DNA of 24,056 nucleotides from Chlamydiota bacterium (GCA_023269365.1 JAHFTN010000005.1:1-24056); one strand, 5' to 3'; counted from the stretch's first letter, positions 1 through 7,413 are shown. The notes: generated by a model from the letters alone, not told the origin. Made by a program: numbers and translations.

Positions 1-454
1 AATTTACAATCGACTTGCGCTGGCAGTAATGGCATGTCGCTTTCACCTCTTCGATCGAATCGGCAAGCTCCATCAAACGCTTCGACCCCTCGAAAAGGCG
101 TGTTTTAAAGTCGCTGCGCAATCCATAGCAGATCACGGGGATGTTTTTTGTCAACGTCAACTGCCGCAACTCCTCGATGTGAAGCGCTGATAAGAACTGT
201 GCTTCATCAACCAAAATGCAATTCACCCCTTCCCAGTCTAGAGTGAGAAGCTCTGTCTTTGCCGAGACGAGAAGGTCGGCTGTCATCTCGAGTCCGGCGC
301 GCGACTTGATGCTCTCTTTGCCAAAGCGGATGTCTAGCTCTGGCTTGAGCAATACAATCGATTTGCCTTGCTGTCTGTAGTTGTGCGCGACAGCTAATAA
401 GTTGAGAGTCTTCGCACTCCCCACTGTCCCGTAGCGAAAATAGAGTTTTGCCAT
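1..454 (-). CDS. tdk: Thymidine kinase, 3' part cut off by the window edge
   Basis: This is the first 151 codons of a type II thymidine kinase, which phosphorylates thymidine with ATP in the dTMP salvage pathway in the cytoplasm. Seen in the translation: a P-loop GTVGSAKT at residues 9-16 (usually GxMxSGKT, so slightly divergent), a Walker B/catalytic segment LVDEAQF at 81-87 in which the Glu of DEAQ is the expected catalytic base, the family motif CYGLRSDF at 109-116, and CHYC at 141-144, the first half of the zinc-binding Cys pair. The start ATG has a good ribosome site (AGGGGA, 6 to 7 bases upstream). The gene reads out of the window, so the C-terminal lasso and second Cys pair are missing. 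It is divergent from the GNAT gene, with repeat family A between them. The assignment is firm. Confidence 0.93.
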   Translation of the reverse strand, partial: MAKLYFRYGTVGSAKTLNLLAVAHNYRQQGKSIVLLKPELDIRFGKESIKSRAGLEMTADLLVSAKTELLTLDWEGVNCILVDEAQFLSALHIEELRQLTLTKNIPVICYGLRSDFKTRLFEGSKRLMELADSIEEVKATCHYCQRKSIVN

Positions 455-472
455 TTTAAATCCCCTGTTATG

Positions 473-633
473 AATCTATCCGCAAAGTCGAGTGCTCTGA
501 TTTTTAAAGGATTTTTCTGCAAGTTTCCGAGCTGCTTCGCAGGACATGCTAGGATAAATAGACCAAGAAGCAGCTTGGGAACCTGCTGGAAAAAACTTAA
601 AAAGCAGAGTACTCGACTTTGAGGATAGGTTCC
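473..633. repeat. Palindromic repeat family A, copy 1 (MITE-like)
   Basis: This roughly 161-bp element has terminal inverted repeats of the type (G)AACCTATCCGCAAAGTCGAG and its two halves are imperfectly complementary, so it can fold into one long hairpin. A second copy lies in opposite orientation at 18097-18258 with high identity over the full length. It fills the divergent region between tdk and the GNAT gene. No transposase is present, so a non-autonomous MITE or REP-like element is inferred. I could not see a clear target duplication. Confidence 0.8.
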
Positions 634-726
634 TGAGCTTGACTATACACACGTTTCATTTTTCTTCCATTTTTTTTCCCGATCCTCCATAAAAAATGGG
701 TATGAAGATTTTAAAAGAGGTCTCCT

Positions 727-1329
727 ATGCTACTCATGTCAGATATTCATGTAAGATCTTTTTCAGGAGCTGGCTTAAAACCTTACCTGCATAGCCTGGC
801 AAAGCTGCGCGCTGAGGTGTTTAGAGATTCCCCCTATTTCGAAGAGCCAGACATCCATAGGGAGACCGAGTATTTGAAAAAAGTTGCATCTTGCAAAGAC
901 TCTATTGCCATACTCATCTTCGATGGGACCACCCTTGTCGGCTCTGCCATAGGAACTCCCCTCTCCTTGGAGGAGGCGGCAGTAATCAAGCCCTTTAAAG
1001 ACCTCGAACTCGATATCCACACCTATTATTTTCTAGGGGAATCGACCCTTCTCAAACACTACAGGGGAAGAGGAATAGGGCATCATTTTTTTGATGCCAG
1101 AGAAACCCACATCACCCACCTTCAGCCGTTTAAACATCTGTGTTTTTGCGTGCAGGCGTGCTGCGAATCCCCAACCCATGCCCACCATGAGTTTGTCTCC
1201 CTTCACGATTTTTGGAGAAAGCGGGGTTACGTCCACCATCCCGAGTTAAGATGCCAACTCATGAGAAAAAAGATCGATAAGACCCTTCCCGAAGAAGACC
1301 AGATGAGTTTTTGGATTAAAGATCTTTAA
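727..1329 (+). CDS. GNAT-family N-acetyltransferase
   Basis: This is a 200-residue protein with the GNAT fold signature. The acetyl-CoA pyrophosphate-binding loop is RGRGIG at residues 113-118 (consensus R/QxxGxG/A), preceded by a strand with FLGESTLL (103-110) and followed by the usual helix. The C-terminal part, with FWRKRGY near residue 162, resembles the acceptor/dimer region of the family. The likely reaction is transfer of an acetyl group from acetyl-CoA to a small-molecule or protein amine; the substrate cannot be read from sequence. The ATG at 727 follows AGAGG at reasonable spacing, while the in-frame ATG at 739 has no ribosome site, so 727 is preferred. It is followed after 11 bases by the small gene at 1341 and is probably co-transcribed with it. 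Confidence 0.8.
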   Translation: MLLMSDIHVRSFSGAGLKPYLHSLAKLRAEVFRDSPYFEEPDIHRETEYLKKVASCKDSIAILIFDGTTLVGSAIGTPLSLEEAAVIKPFKDLELDIHTYYFLGESTLLKHYRGRGIGHHFFDARETHITHLQPFKHLCFCVQACCESPTHAHHEFVSLHDFWRKRGYVHHPELRCQLMRKKIDKTLPEEDQMSFWIKDL

Positions 1330-1340
1330 ATGAGGTGTTT

Positions 1341-1808
1341 ATGATAACAGGAACTGTAACTCGAAGCCCAGAGGAAATTCCTCTCGAAACTCAACAGGCT
1401 AAATACTGGATCATAGCTCCTAGTGGTCGAAGGATCGCGGTCGATCGAACTGAAACTTTCACCTACGAAGAGGAGGGGGTTAAGTGTAATGGAGACCCCG
1501 TGATAAAGACACACTATGACACTAGACCCCGTGTCTTTTGTGCTCAAGGGCAAGGAGAGTCTGTGGAGAATCTCTTCACCCCTGGGCATTTTCGTTTAGC
1601 CAGTAAGTACGACACCTTCTCCTGGAGAGCAGTAGAAGGGGTTAATTACATCGGCAACGGCTTTGAAATAACGGCTCACGGAAAAGCTTATTATGATCCT
1701 AATGACCCCGTTCAAGCCACTGCTGCTAAGGCCTACGACAGAGCGCAAAGCTGCTTTTCTTTTATCGATTGGTGTCGTTCTTGTGTAAGTTGCTGCTTTC
1801 CGCCCTAA
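1341..1808 (+). CDS. Hypothetical protein with Cys-rich C-terminus
   Basis: This 155-residue protein is not recognised as a member of a known family. I place the start at the ATG at 1341, which has a TGAGG ribosome site six bases upstream, rather than the in-frame GTG at 1335. The body is polar, probably beta-rich and without a signal peptide or membrane segment. The last 20 or so residues carry five cysteines, with CRSCVSCCF just before the terminal Pro-Pro. Such a cluster could bind metal, form disulfides, or be lipid-modified if the protein reaches a host cell; none of this is shown. It lies 11 bases after the GNAT gene. Downstream is the gene-poor, repeat-bearing stretch. Confidence 0.6.
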   Translation: MITGTVTRSPEEIPLETQQAKYWIIAPSGRRIAVDRTETFTYEEEGVKCNGDPVIKTHYDTRPRVFCAQGQGESVENLFTPGHFRLASKYDTFSWRAVEGVNYIGNGFEITAHGKAYYDPNDPVQATAAKAYDRAQSCFSFIDWCRSCVSCCFPP

Positions 1809-1867
1809 TAGACCTCTTGAACAACCCCCCTTTTCTTGAAAAAATCGTACGAGTTCAAGGGAGCTCT

Positions 1868-2033
1868 TTAGAGTTTTAATTTCTGTAGTCGCTCTAAAAA
1901 CTCTTGAAATTTGCTCTGAAAGCCTTCCTGGATAGACCAATTCTCAATTTCTTGAACATTAATTTTTTTTCGAACAAATAGCAAGCGCTTGATCTAATCC
2001 TTGCCCATCATTCCAATAAAAATAACTAGCCAA
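1868..2033 (-). pseudogene. Relic of a gene C-terminus with an internal frameshift
   Basis: On the minus strand a short open stretch reads LASYFYWNDGQGLDQAL, then AICSKK, and runs into a run of eight A. After a one-base frame change the reading continues as INVQEIENWSIQEGFQSKF and ends at a TAA at 1868-1870. The two pieces together look like the conserved end of a soluble protein, broken by slippage in the A-run and with no upstream start, because a stop lies just ahead. I cannot name the family. This is offered as a probable gene remnant in an otherwise non-coding stretch. Confidence 0.4.
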
Positions 2034-2068
2034 TCAATCGGTTTACCCCTCCTTCTTGGTCGCGTTCT

Positions 2069-2243
2069 TATACCCAAACAATTTCAAACGTGGGTTTTCC
2101 TCAAGGAGTCGCCCTGAATTTTGTCCAGGCGAAGCCGACATCGAAGCAGCTCAACTCGAATGAGTTGGGCGATGCAGGGGGACTCAAATTCAGCGGCTGA
2201 CCTTGCGCCGAGGAAACCCAGCTTTTGAGGTTGTTTGTGTATA
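2069..2243. repeat. Palindromic repeat family B, copy 1 (MITE-like)
   Basis: This is a 175-bp element bounded by TATA, with ends of the type ACACAAACAACCTCAAAA and a dyad-symmetric interior: one half carries AAGGAGTCGCCCTGAATTT and the other GGGGGACTCAAATTCAG. A second copy of the same length lies inverted at 3433-3607, and the two bracket the RDD gene. The flanking TA bases on both copies suggest TA-targeted insertion, as in Tc1/mariner (IS630) elements, but no transposase is present. This copy has a few more mismatches in its left end than the other. Confidence 0.82.
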
Positions 2244-2258
2244 ACCTTACAAATTTAA

Positions 2259-2354
2259 GAAAAATAACAAGATATTAGGATGGACAGGATGAGAAAATCG
2301 GGAAATTTTTTACCCTTTTTCCATCCTGTCCATCCTAATATCTTGTTATTTTTC
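2259..2354. repeat. Perfect 33-bp inverted repeat (long hairpin)
   Basis: The arm at 2259-2291 contains TATTAGGATGGACAGGATG and its exact reverse complement fills 2322-2354, separated by a 30-base spacer that itself has a weak GGG/CCC stem. It lies between the ends of two convergent genes (1808 on + and 2495 on -), so it could act as a two-way transcription terminator. A perfect 33-bp stem is longer than usual for a terminator, so a small palindromic mobile repeat is also possible. Confidence 0.75.
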
Positions 2355-2494
2355 TCCCTGTTTTAAAGAGGGCAAGTCACAAGGACTTTGCAGGTGTCCT
2401 GGTTCCCAAATAGCTTTTCAAGCATAGCAATCAACTTTTTTGGTTATATTACCAATCTATTTGGTCATTGCACAACTAATTGAAAATAAATAAC

Positions 2495-3388
2495 TTAAAA
2501 CTTTTCGAACGAGTCGAGGAAGGCGGTGATCTGGGACTGATCTGCTTTGGCTGCAGGGTAGACCACGGTGAGTTTGTAGAGGGTTCCCCCTACGATGATC
2601 AAGCGCCCTTGCATCTCTTTTTCCCCTTGAAGCATTCGGTAATCTAGGACGCGGAATTTACTTTGCGTTTTGAACTCTTTGGCGAGGAGCAAAGCCCCCG
2701 GCTCATGCTTTATAAGAAGATCAAGGACCCCCTTGAGAAGGGTCGTATTGCTTGCAAAACGCCATTTTCTGGGTAGGTCGAGATGGCTTACAGAGTAATG
2801 GACCTTTCGACTTTCATCGCTTGTAATCTCTTTATAGTTGAGCACCTTGCCACTGTCGGGGATCACAAGCTCTTTGGAAGCCAACTCGGGGCTTTTGGGA
2901 AGAGAGACTTTAAAGCCCGCTTCTTCTGAAGAGTACTGTACCCAACCACTTAACTCCCCCTTTTCTAATCCCATACTCCATAATGCGAGGGCATTACCAC
3001 AAAGGGCGGCTAAGACAAAGACAGAACTTGTGAGAAACGCAGTTAATTTCCTTCTCCAGCCCGTCTTTTTCTGGTAGACGGTCCCTGGCCTTCTAGGAAG
3101 AAAGGCAGACCACTTCAGTGCCTTTTTATAACTCAGCGGCAACCCCATCGCATCGCGCACAGAAAGCCCAAATAACGCTTTTCCCGGCGTCGTTGCCCAT
3201 TTGCTGATGAAAAAGGCCTCCACAGGAATCCATAGTAGGGGGATCGCAAGGGCTAGGTAATAATAAAAGAAAGGGCCGTAAAAGTAGGGAAGGGAAAGTG
3301 TAATTGCACCGATTACGAGATAGAAAATACAATAATCGCAAAACCGAGCTAAAGCGCGAAACCAATTATTTATTTCAAAATAGAACAT
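2495..3388 (-). CDS. RDD-family membrane protein with a C-terminal PsbP/DUF1795-like domain
   Basis: This is a 297-residue protein. The N-terminal RDD domain shows RALARFCDY at 11-19 and TTPGKALFGLSVRD at 66-79, with hydrophobic segments at about 18-34, 36-60 and 116-138. RDD proteins are inner-membrane proteins of mostly unknown function; some act in Na+ or solute transport. The C-terminal part (about 150-297) is soluble, beginning with FKVSLPKSPEL and ending with a GRLIIVGGTLYKL strand and FLDSFEKF. That pattern resembles the PsbP/DUF1795-like fold often found facing the periplasm. RDD fused to this domain is an unusual arrangement. The gene stands alone, bracketed by inverted copies of repeat family B, with a hairpin after its stop. 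The RDD call is good; the C-terminal call is by pattern only. Confidence 0.75.
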   Translation of the reverse strand: MFYFEINNWFRALARFCDYCIFYLVIGAITLSLPYFYGPFFYYYLALAIPLLWIPVEAFFISKWATTPGKALFGLSVRDAMGLPLSYKKALKWSAFLPRRPGTVYQKKTGWRRKLTAFLTSSVFVLAALCGNALALWSMGLEKGELSGWVQYSSEEAGFKVSLPKSPELASKELVIPDSGKVLNYKEITSDESRKVHYSVSHLDLPRKWRFASNTTLLKGVLDLLIKHEPGALLLAKEFKTQSKFRVLDYRMLQGEKEMQGRLIIVGGTLYKLTVVYPAAKADQSQITAFLDSFEKF

Positions 3389-3432
3389 AATGCAATTTCT
3401 CTTATTTTATAAAAGAGTATAGCATAACAGGC

Positions 3433-3607
3433 TATACACAAACAACCTCAAAAGTGGGTTTCCTCGGCGCAAGGTCAGCTGCTAAATTTGAGTCCCCCTG
3501 CATCGCCCAACAAATTCCAAGTTAAGCTGCTTCGGGATCGGCTGCGCCTGACTCAAATTCAGGGCGACTCCTTGAGGAAACCCAACTTTTGAGGTTGTTT
3601 GTGTATA
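3433..3607. repeat. Palindromic repeat family B, copy 2 (inverted to copy 1)
   Basis: This 175-bp copy begins TATACACAAACAACCTCAAA and ends with the mirror sequence. Both ends match better than in copy 1. When reverse-complemented it aligns without obvious gaps to 2069-2243. It lies between the start of the RDD gene and the stop of the EndoU-like gene. Confidence 0.82.
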
Positions 3608-3641
3608 ATTAAACACACGAAAGTGAATTAAAATTTTAACT

Positions 3642-4823
3642 TCACGCTTCTTTTGCGATTATATCGATCTTTGAAATGTCGTCAAATAGGCTTTTTGGCA
3701 TTCGAAAGAGGATCCCTCTAAGCGCTTTGTGAAAAATCTCGCTATAATTATCTGATAACCAATTAGATATATCAATATAAAGGTAAAATTCAGCCTCTCC
3801 TTCTTCATTTGCCTCTAAGACGCAATACCGTATCGGGTTTCCCTCAGGGGGAATGATATCAGCACTCGCATAAGCTTCAACTAATGTACGCGCTGTACTC
3901 AATACATCTTTTGATGAAACAGGAGGGGCATTTCTAATAATAGAATAATCTTGATCTTCTTGATATTTTCCCACAAAAAAGAAGGGGTAGGCAGTAGTGA
4001 TGCACTCATTGTTTTTGTAATACACTTCAAAATATAGATCCTGCTCTTGGCTATAACATAAGCCTCGATTGCCTATGCGCTCAAAATGTCTGTTTTTCTG
4101 AATCAACCCATCTAATTGAGCTAATGATGAGATTCTCTCCGGTGGGAAAAATGTCGAATATTTAACTCCTTTTGAAACAGAAAAGCCCGCAAACAAAGTC
4201 CCATTAACAGAAACAACGGGATTGACAAGAGAGATCTCACAGTCCCCTTTTCTTAATAGGTGCCACCCTCTCCCCTTTTCATCGGGAGCCACCAGATGGT
4301 CATAGCACACGGGAAACGTGCATAAGGAAGGAGAAAACGGATCAAATTTCGATTCGATCCCTCTCAATGCGCTTGTCATATGAGCAAAAGGAGGCCTTTC
4401 TTCCATAAAACCTAAAAAAGATCGATGCTTTTTCAGTACATTTTCATCATTTTCATCATTTTGTTCAGGTTTACTCGGAGGAAACAGGGAATCATAGAGT
4501 CTGCGAGCGCAACGAACTCCCTCTTGTGGATTCTCTTCTCCAATGTCGCGAAGACACGTTAATACTTGATTCATAGCAGGCACAGAAGGAACTCCATTTT
4601 CATTGAGCTGTTCTAAAACAACGCGAACAGGAGTAGGAGTGCCTAAATCCACTTTAGCTCGACGAAATGGAGTACAAGGAGAACGGGAAAGTCCTTCTGA
4701 ATCCCTTCTTCTCTTTGGAGTAGAAGAACGGCTTCTTCCTCTAGGACAAATTGGATCGGGAGAAGGGGGGCAAGAACCCTGACACTCCTGCTCTCGCGGC
4801 GGAGTCGATGCTCTAATTGACAT
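3642..4823 (-). CDS. EndoU-like RNase domain protein, candidate secreted effector
   Basis: This is a 393-residue protein in three parts. Residues 1-66 are Ser/Pro/Arg-rich with repeated S/T-P sites (TPKRRR at 35-40, TPFRR at 51-55) that resemble a nuclear localisation signal next to CDK sites. Residues 67-160 are helical linker with an acidic QNDENDEN run. Residues about 170-285 match the bacterial EndoU nuclease pattern: YDH with His176, GRGWH with His188 followed by LLRKGD, KYSTFFP at 221-227, and TTAYP at 276-280 carrying the Thr and Tyr expected at the active site. Residues 290-393 are unrecognised. EndoU RNases cleave RNA after uridines or in tRNA anticodons and often form the tip of contact-dependent toxins. 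Here there is no delivery domain, no signal peptide and no small adjacent immunity gene, so a host-directed effector is inferred. AT-rich upstream sequence and a weak ribosome site (AAAAGAAA) precede the ATG. Confidence 0.72.
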   Translation of the reverse strand: MSIRASTPPREQECQGSCPPSPDPICPRGRSRSSTPKRRRDSEGLSRSPCTPFRRAKVDLGTPTPVRVVLEQLNENGVPSVPAMNQVLTCLRDIGEENPQEGVRCARRLYDSLFPPSKPEQNDENDENVLKKHRSFLGFMEERPPFAHMTSALRGIESKFDPFSPSLCTFPVCYDHLVAPDEKGRGWHLLRKGDCEISLVNPVVSVNGTLFAGFSVSKGVKYSTFFPPERISSLAQLDGLIQKNRHFERIGNRGLCYSQEQDLYFEVYYKNNECITTAYPFFFVGKYQEDQDYSIIRNAPPVSSKDVLSTARTLVEAYASADIIPPEGNPIRYCVLEANEEGEAEFYLYIDISNWLSDNYSEIFHKALRGILFRMPKSLFDDISKIDIIAKEA

Positions 4824-4894
4824 AAAATTTCTTTTAATAATTAATTAATAAGAGAAATGATACAAAATCCAGCATTATTTTTAAATGAAAATAA

Positions 4895-5926
4895 TTAATA
4901 ACTACTATGATCAATTTTAACTTTGCCGCGAAAAATGCGGTAGACAAAGGTGCCATAGGCGAGAACGAGAGGGACCCCAATCGCAACGATGACCAAGAGA
5001 ACCTTTAAGGTCAATGGGGAGGCCGCTGCATTGAAAAACGTGAGGCTATTGAGCTCTGGATCTACTGTCGAACGGACAAGGTAGGGAAAGGTCCCCACAC
5101 CAAAGACTAAAAAGAGAAAAAAGATACAAGAACAAGACGATAAAAATGCCCACCCGTCATGATTGCGGGTGAACAGGCGCGGGACATTTAAAATGCTTAA
5201 TAGGGCAAGGCTTGGCACGACAAGAAGCCATGGATTTTCTTTAAAGCGTAGAACCATGTGGGGTTTTGCAACCCAGGCTGCGAGGGTAGCTACGACAAAA
5301 AAGGCAATAAAAACAGCAATCGAGCTCTTTGCCCACCTGCGCAACTTAAGATGGAGTGCTCCTTCTGTTTTCATCGCGAGGAAGATCGCCCCGTGCATCA
5401 ACATCAAGCTGACTGTGAAAAAACCTATCAATACAGGAAAAGGCCTAAGGAAAAGGGAGAAATCGCCAGTAAAATCTTGAGCGGCATTTAAAGGGATTCC
5501 GTCCATGAGATTCCCAAAGGTCAACCCCAATCCGAAACTGATGACAAAACTCGAAATAGAAAAAACGGCATCCCAAGTGGAGCGCCACTGCTTGGAGGGT
5601 CTTTTACTGCGAAATTCGATCGCGACAGCGCGAAAAATCAAGCCGGCAAGCAGGATCATACATAGGTCATAAAAACCAGAAAATAGCGTCGCATAGACAT
5701 CGGGAAATCCTGCGAAAAGGGCTCCTCCCACAATCACGAGCCACACCTCATTTCCATCCCACACCGGACCTATTGCATTCAAGAAAACACGCCTTTCTGA
5801 ATCTTTTTTTGTGAAGAAATTCATCATCCCTACGCCCAGATCAAATCCATCTAGAGCGACATAAAAGATCACGCTGACCCCAATAATCAGGTACCAAAGA
5901 AACGGCAGTAGAGACTCGCTCATCAT
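4895..5926 (-). CDS. cydB: Cytochrome bd oxidase subunit II
   Basis: CydB is the second integral-membrane subunit of the cytochrome bd quinol oxidase, which reduces O2 to water at low oxygen tension. The 343-residue protein carries the family signatures FYVALDGFDLGVGMM near the N-terminus and NAIGPVWDGNEVWLVIVGG, followed by about eight hydrophobic helices, a normal length for the family. It is coupled to cydA: the cydA stop and the cydB start overlap in ATGATGA, with AAGGAGG just ahead inside cydA. Two consecutive ATGs are possible starts (5926 and 5923). The second has the better spacing from AAGGAGG, so the true protein may begin one residue later. Confidence 0.96.
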   Translation of the reverse strand: MMSESLLPFLWYLIIGVSVIFYVALDGFDLGVGMMNFFTKKDSERRVFLNAIGPVWDGNEVWLVIVGGALFAGFPDVYATLFSGFYDLCMILLAGLIFRAVAIEFRSKRPSKQWRSTWDAVFSISSFVISFGLGLTFGNLMDGIPLNAAQDFTGDFSLFLRPFPVLIGFFTVSLMLMHGAIFLAMKTEGALHLKLRRWAKSSIAVFIAFFVVATLAAWVAKPHMVLRFKENPWLLVVPSLALLSILNVPRLFTRNHDGWAFLSSCSCIFFLFLVFGVGTFPYLVRSTVDPELNSLTFFNAAASPLTLKVLLVIVAIGVPLVLAYGTFVYRIFRGKVKIDHSSY

Positions 5927-7287
5927 CTATCCTCCTTGACAAGAGGATCTCGATACATAGGAACTGCCTCATCTTCTTCGGGGCCGTGTTTAATTTTTCG
6001 ATCTAATAAAAAGAGAAATAGGACAAGTAAGAGCGCATAAATAGTTAAAAACATGAGCAAAGACCCCTGGATTTGATGAGCGCTCACGTTGGGAGACACT
6101 CCTTCAGAAGTTTTTAAGATCCCGTAGACGATCCAAGGCTGCCTTCCGATCTCTGCCGTCATCCATCCCGTGAGGTTAGCGATGTGGGGAAATCCGACAG
6201 AAATCATAAGTGCCCATAGAGCCCATTTCGTCTTTGCTAACCTTTTTCTCTTCCAGAGATAAAAACCGATAGAGGCCACAACGGCCATCAGGCCCCACAT
6301 CGCAATCATGAGGTGAAAGGTTTGAAAGACGACGCCTATAGGAGGGCGCTCATCTAGGGGAATCTGATCAAATCCCTTAACGGGAGTCTTCACATCCCTG
6401 TTAGCAAGTAAACTGAGTAAGCCGGGAATTTGCACTCCCCTGACCTCTTGCGTCTTCGTATCGACCCATCCAAACAGCGTAAGAGGGGTATAAGGCGCTG
6501 TCTTATACACCCCTTCCATGGCAGCGAGCTTTGCGGGTTGATGGACAGCCACACCTCGCGAAGTCGCATCCGCAGAGAAGAGTTGTAAGAGCAACACGAC
6601 CCCTGCTGCAAAAAAAGCCACCTTGAAGGTCTTATTGACAAAATCGAGATGTTTTTTCTTGAAGAGGTAATAGGCATTTACACTGAGGATGAGAAAAATC
6701 CCCGTCAGCCAGCAGCCCAAGATCACATGGGTCAAACGGTCGACAGAAGAAGGGTTAAAGACCATCGCCCAAAAATCGGTTACGACAGCTTTAGAAGATA
6801 CCCCCTCTCCCACAACGCGAAATCCAGCAGGAGTCTGCATCCACGAGTTGGCAACGACGATCCAGACGGCGCTAAAATGGGCTCCGAGCGCAACGCAGAT
6901 CGTCGAGAAATAGTGCATCTTGGGCCCCACCCGATTCCATCCAAACAGCATCACTCCCAAAAAGCCCGATTCCAAAAAAAAGGCAAAGATCCCTTCTGCT
7001 CCGAGTGCACTTCCAAAGACATCTCCCACGAATCTCGAGTAGCGCGCCCAATTCGTTCCGAATCCGAAGAGCTGCACAAGACCCGTTGCAACTCCAAGAG
7101 CAAACGTGAGAGCAAAGACCTTGGTCCAGAATTTTGTGATTTCTTTATAGAGAACATTTTTTGTCTTTAGGTAGAGCCCTTCAAAGAAGCAGAGCATCAA
7201 ACCCAGCCCAATGCTCATAGGAGGGTAGATGTAATGAAAAGCGCTTGTAAACCCAAACTGAATCCGCGCTAACATCTCCGCTTCCAT
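5923..7287 (-). CDS. cydA: Cytochrome bd oxidase subunit I
   Basis: CydA is the heme-binding subunit of cytochrome bd. I start it at the ATG at 7287, giving MEAEMLARIQFGF, because this ATG follows a strong GGAGGA site and matches the usual CydA N-terminus; an upstream in-frame ATG at 7323 would add 12 atypical residues and lacks a ribosome site. Visible features are His18 (expected heme b595 ligand), the pair of Glu in the GAEGIFAFFLESGF helix, His in RLTHVILGCW (expected b558 ligand), and GRQPW followed by a quinol-binding region. At 454 residues it is of the short Q-loop type, compared with about 520 in E. coli. It is the first gene of a cydAB operon, divergent from cdaA. Confidence 0.96.
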   Translation of the reverse strand: MEAEMLARIQFGFTSAFHYIYPPMSIGLGLMLCFFEGLYLKTKNVLYKEITKFWTKVFALTFALGVATGLVQLFGFGTNWARYSRFVGDVFGSALGAEGIFAFFLESGFLGVMLFGWNRVGPKMHYFSTICVALGAHFSAVWIVVANSWMQTPAGFRVVGEGVSSKAVVTDFWAMVFNPSSVDRLTHVILGCWLTGIFLILSVNAYYLFKKKHLDFVNKTFKVAFFAAGVVLLLQLFSADATSRGVAVHQPAKLAAMEGVYKTAPYTPLTLFGWVDTKTQEVRGVQIPGLLSLLANRDVKTPVKGFDQIPLDERPPIGVVFQTFHLMIAMWGLMAVVASIGFYLWKRKRLAKTKWALWALMISVGFPHIANLTGWMTAEIGRQPWIVYGILKTSEGVSPNVSAHQIQGSLLMFLTIYALLLVLFLFLLDRKIKHGPEEDEAVPMYRDPLVKEDR

Positions 7288-7302
7288 ACTCCTCCGGTTC
7301 TC

Positions 7303-7380
7303 GACTCCTGGACTTGTAATCATTGGAGGACGGCAATTTCACGTCTAAAGCCTCCACAAATGATTACAAATCCAGGACTC
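7303..7380. promoter_or_regulatory. Inverted repeat in the cydA/cdaA divergent region
   Basis: Arms GGACTTGTAATCATT (7310-7324) and AATGATTACAAATCC are complementary apart from one mismatch and extend outward (ACTCCT / AGGACT) and inward (GGAGG / CCTCC), giving a stem of more than 25 bp around a short loop. It lies just upstream of the cydA ribosome site, so it would fall in the cydA leader or promoter. It could be an operator, an RNA leader structure or a small palindromic repeat; sequence alone does not decide. Confidence 0.6.
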
Positions 7381-7413
7381 CCCATCCTAACGATTTCAAA
7401 TAAAAAATGTCCA

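Noticed and set aside
1596..1940. Open reading frame on the minus strand overlapping the small Cys-tail gene
   Set aside because: It mixes the antisense of the real gene with one half of the relic in the wrong frame and has no ribosome site.
6649..7170. 173-codon open frame antisense to cydA
   Set aside because: It lies wholly antisense to a well-conserved gene and has no recognisable domain.
7288..7323. Upstream in-frame ATG that would extend CydA by 12 residues
   Set aside because: The extension lies in the inverted repeat, lacks a ribosome site and does not fit the family start; the ATG at 7287 has GGAGGA just ahead.
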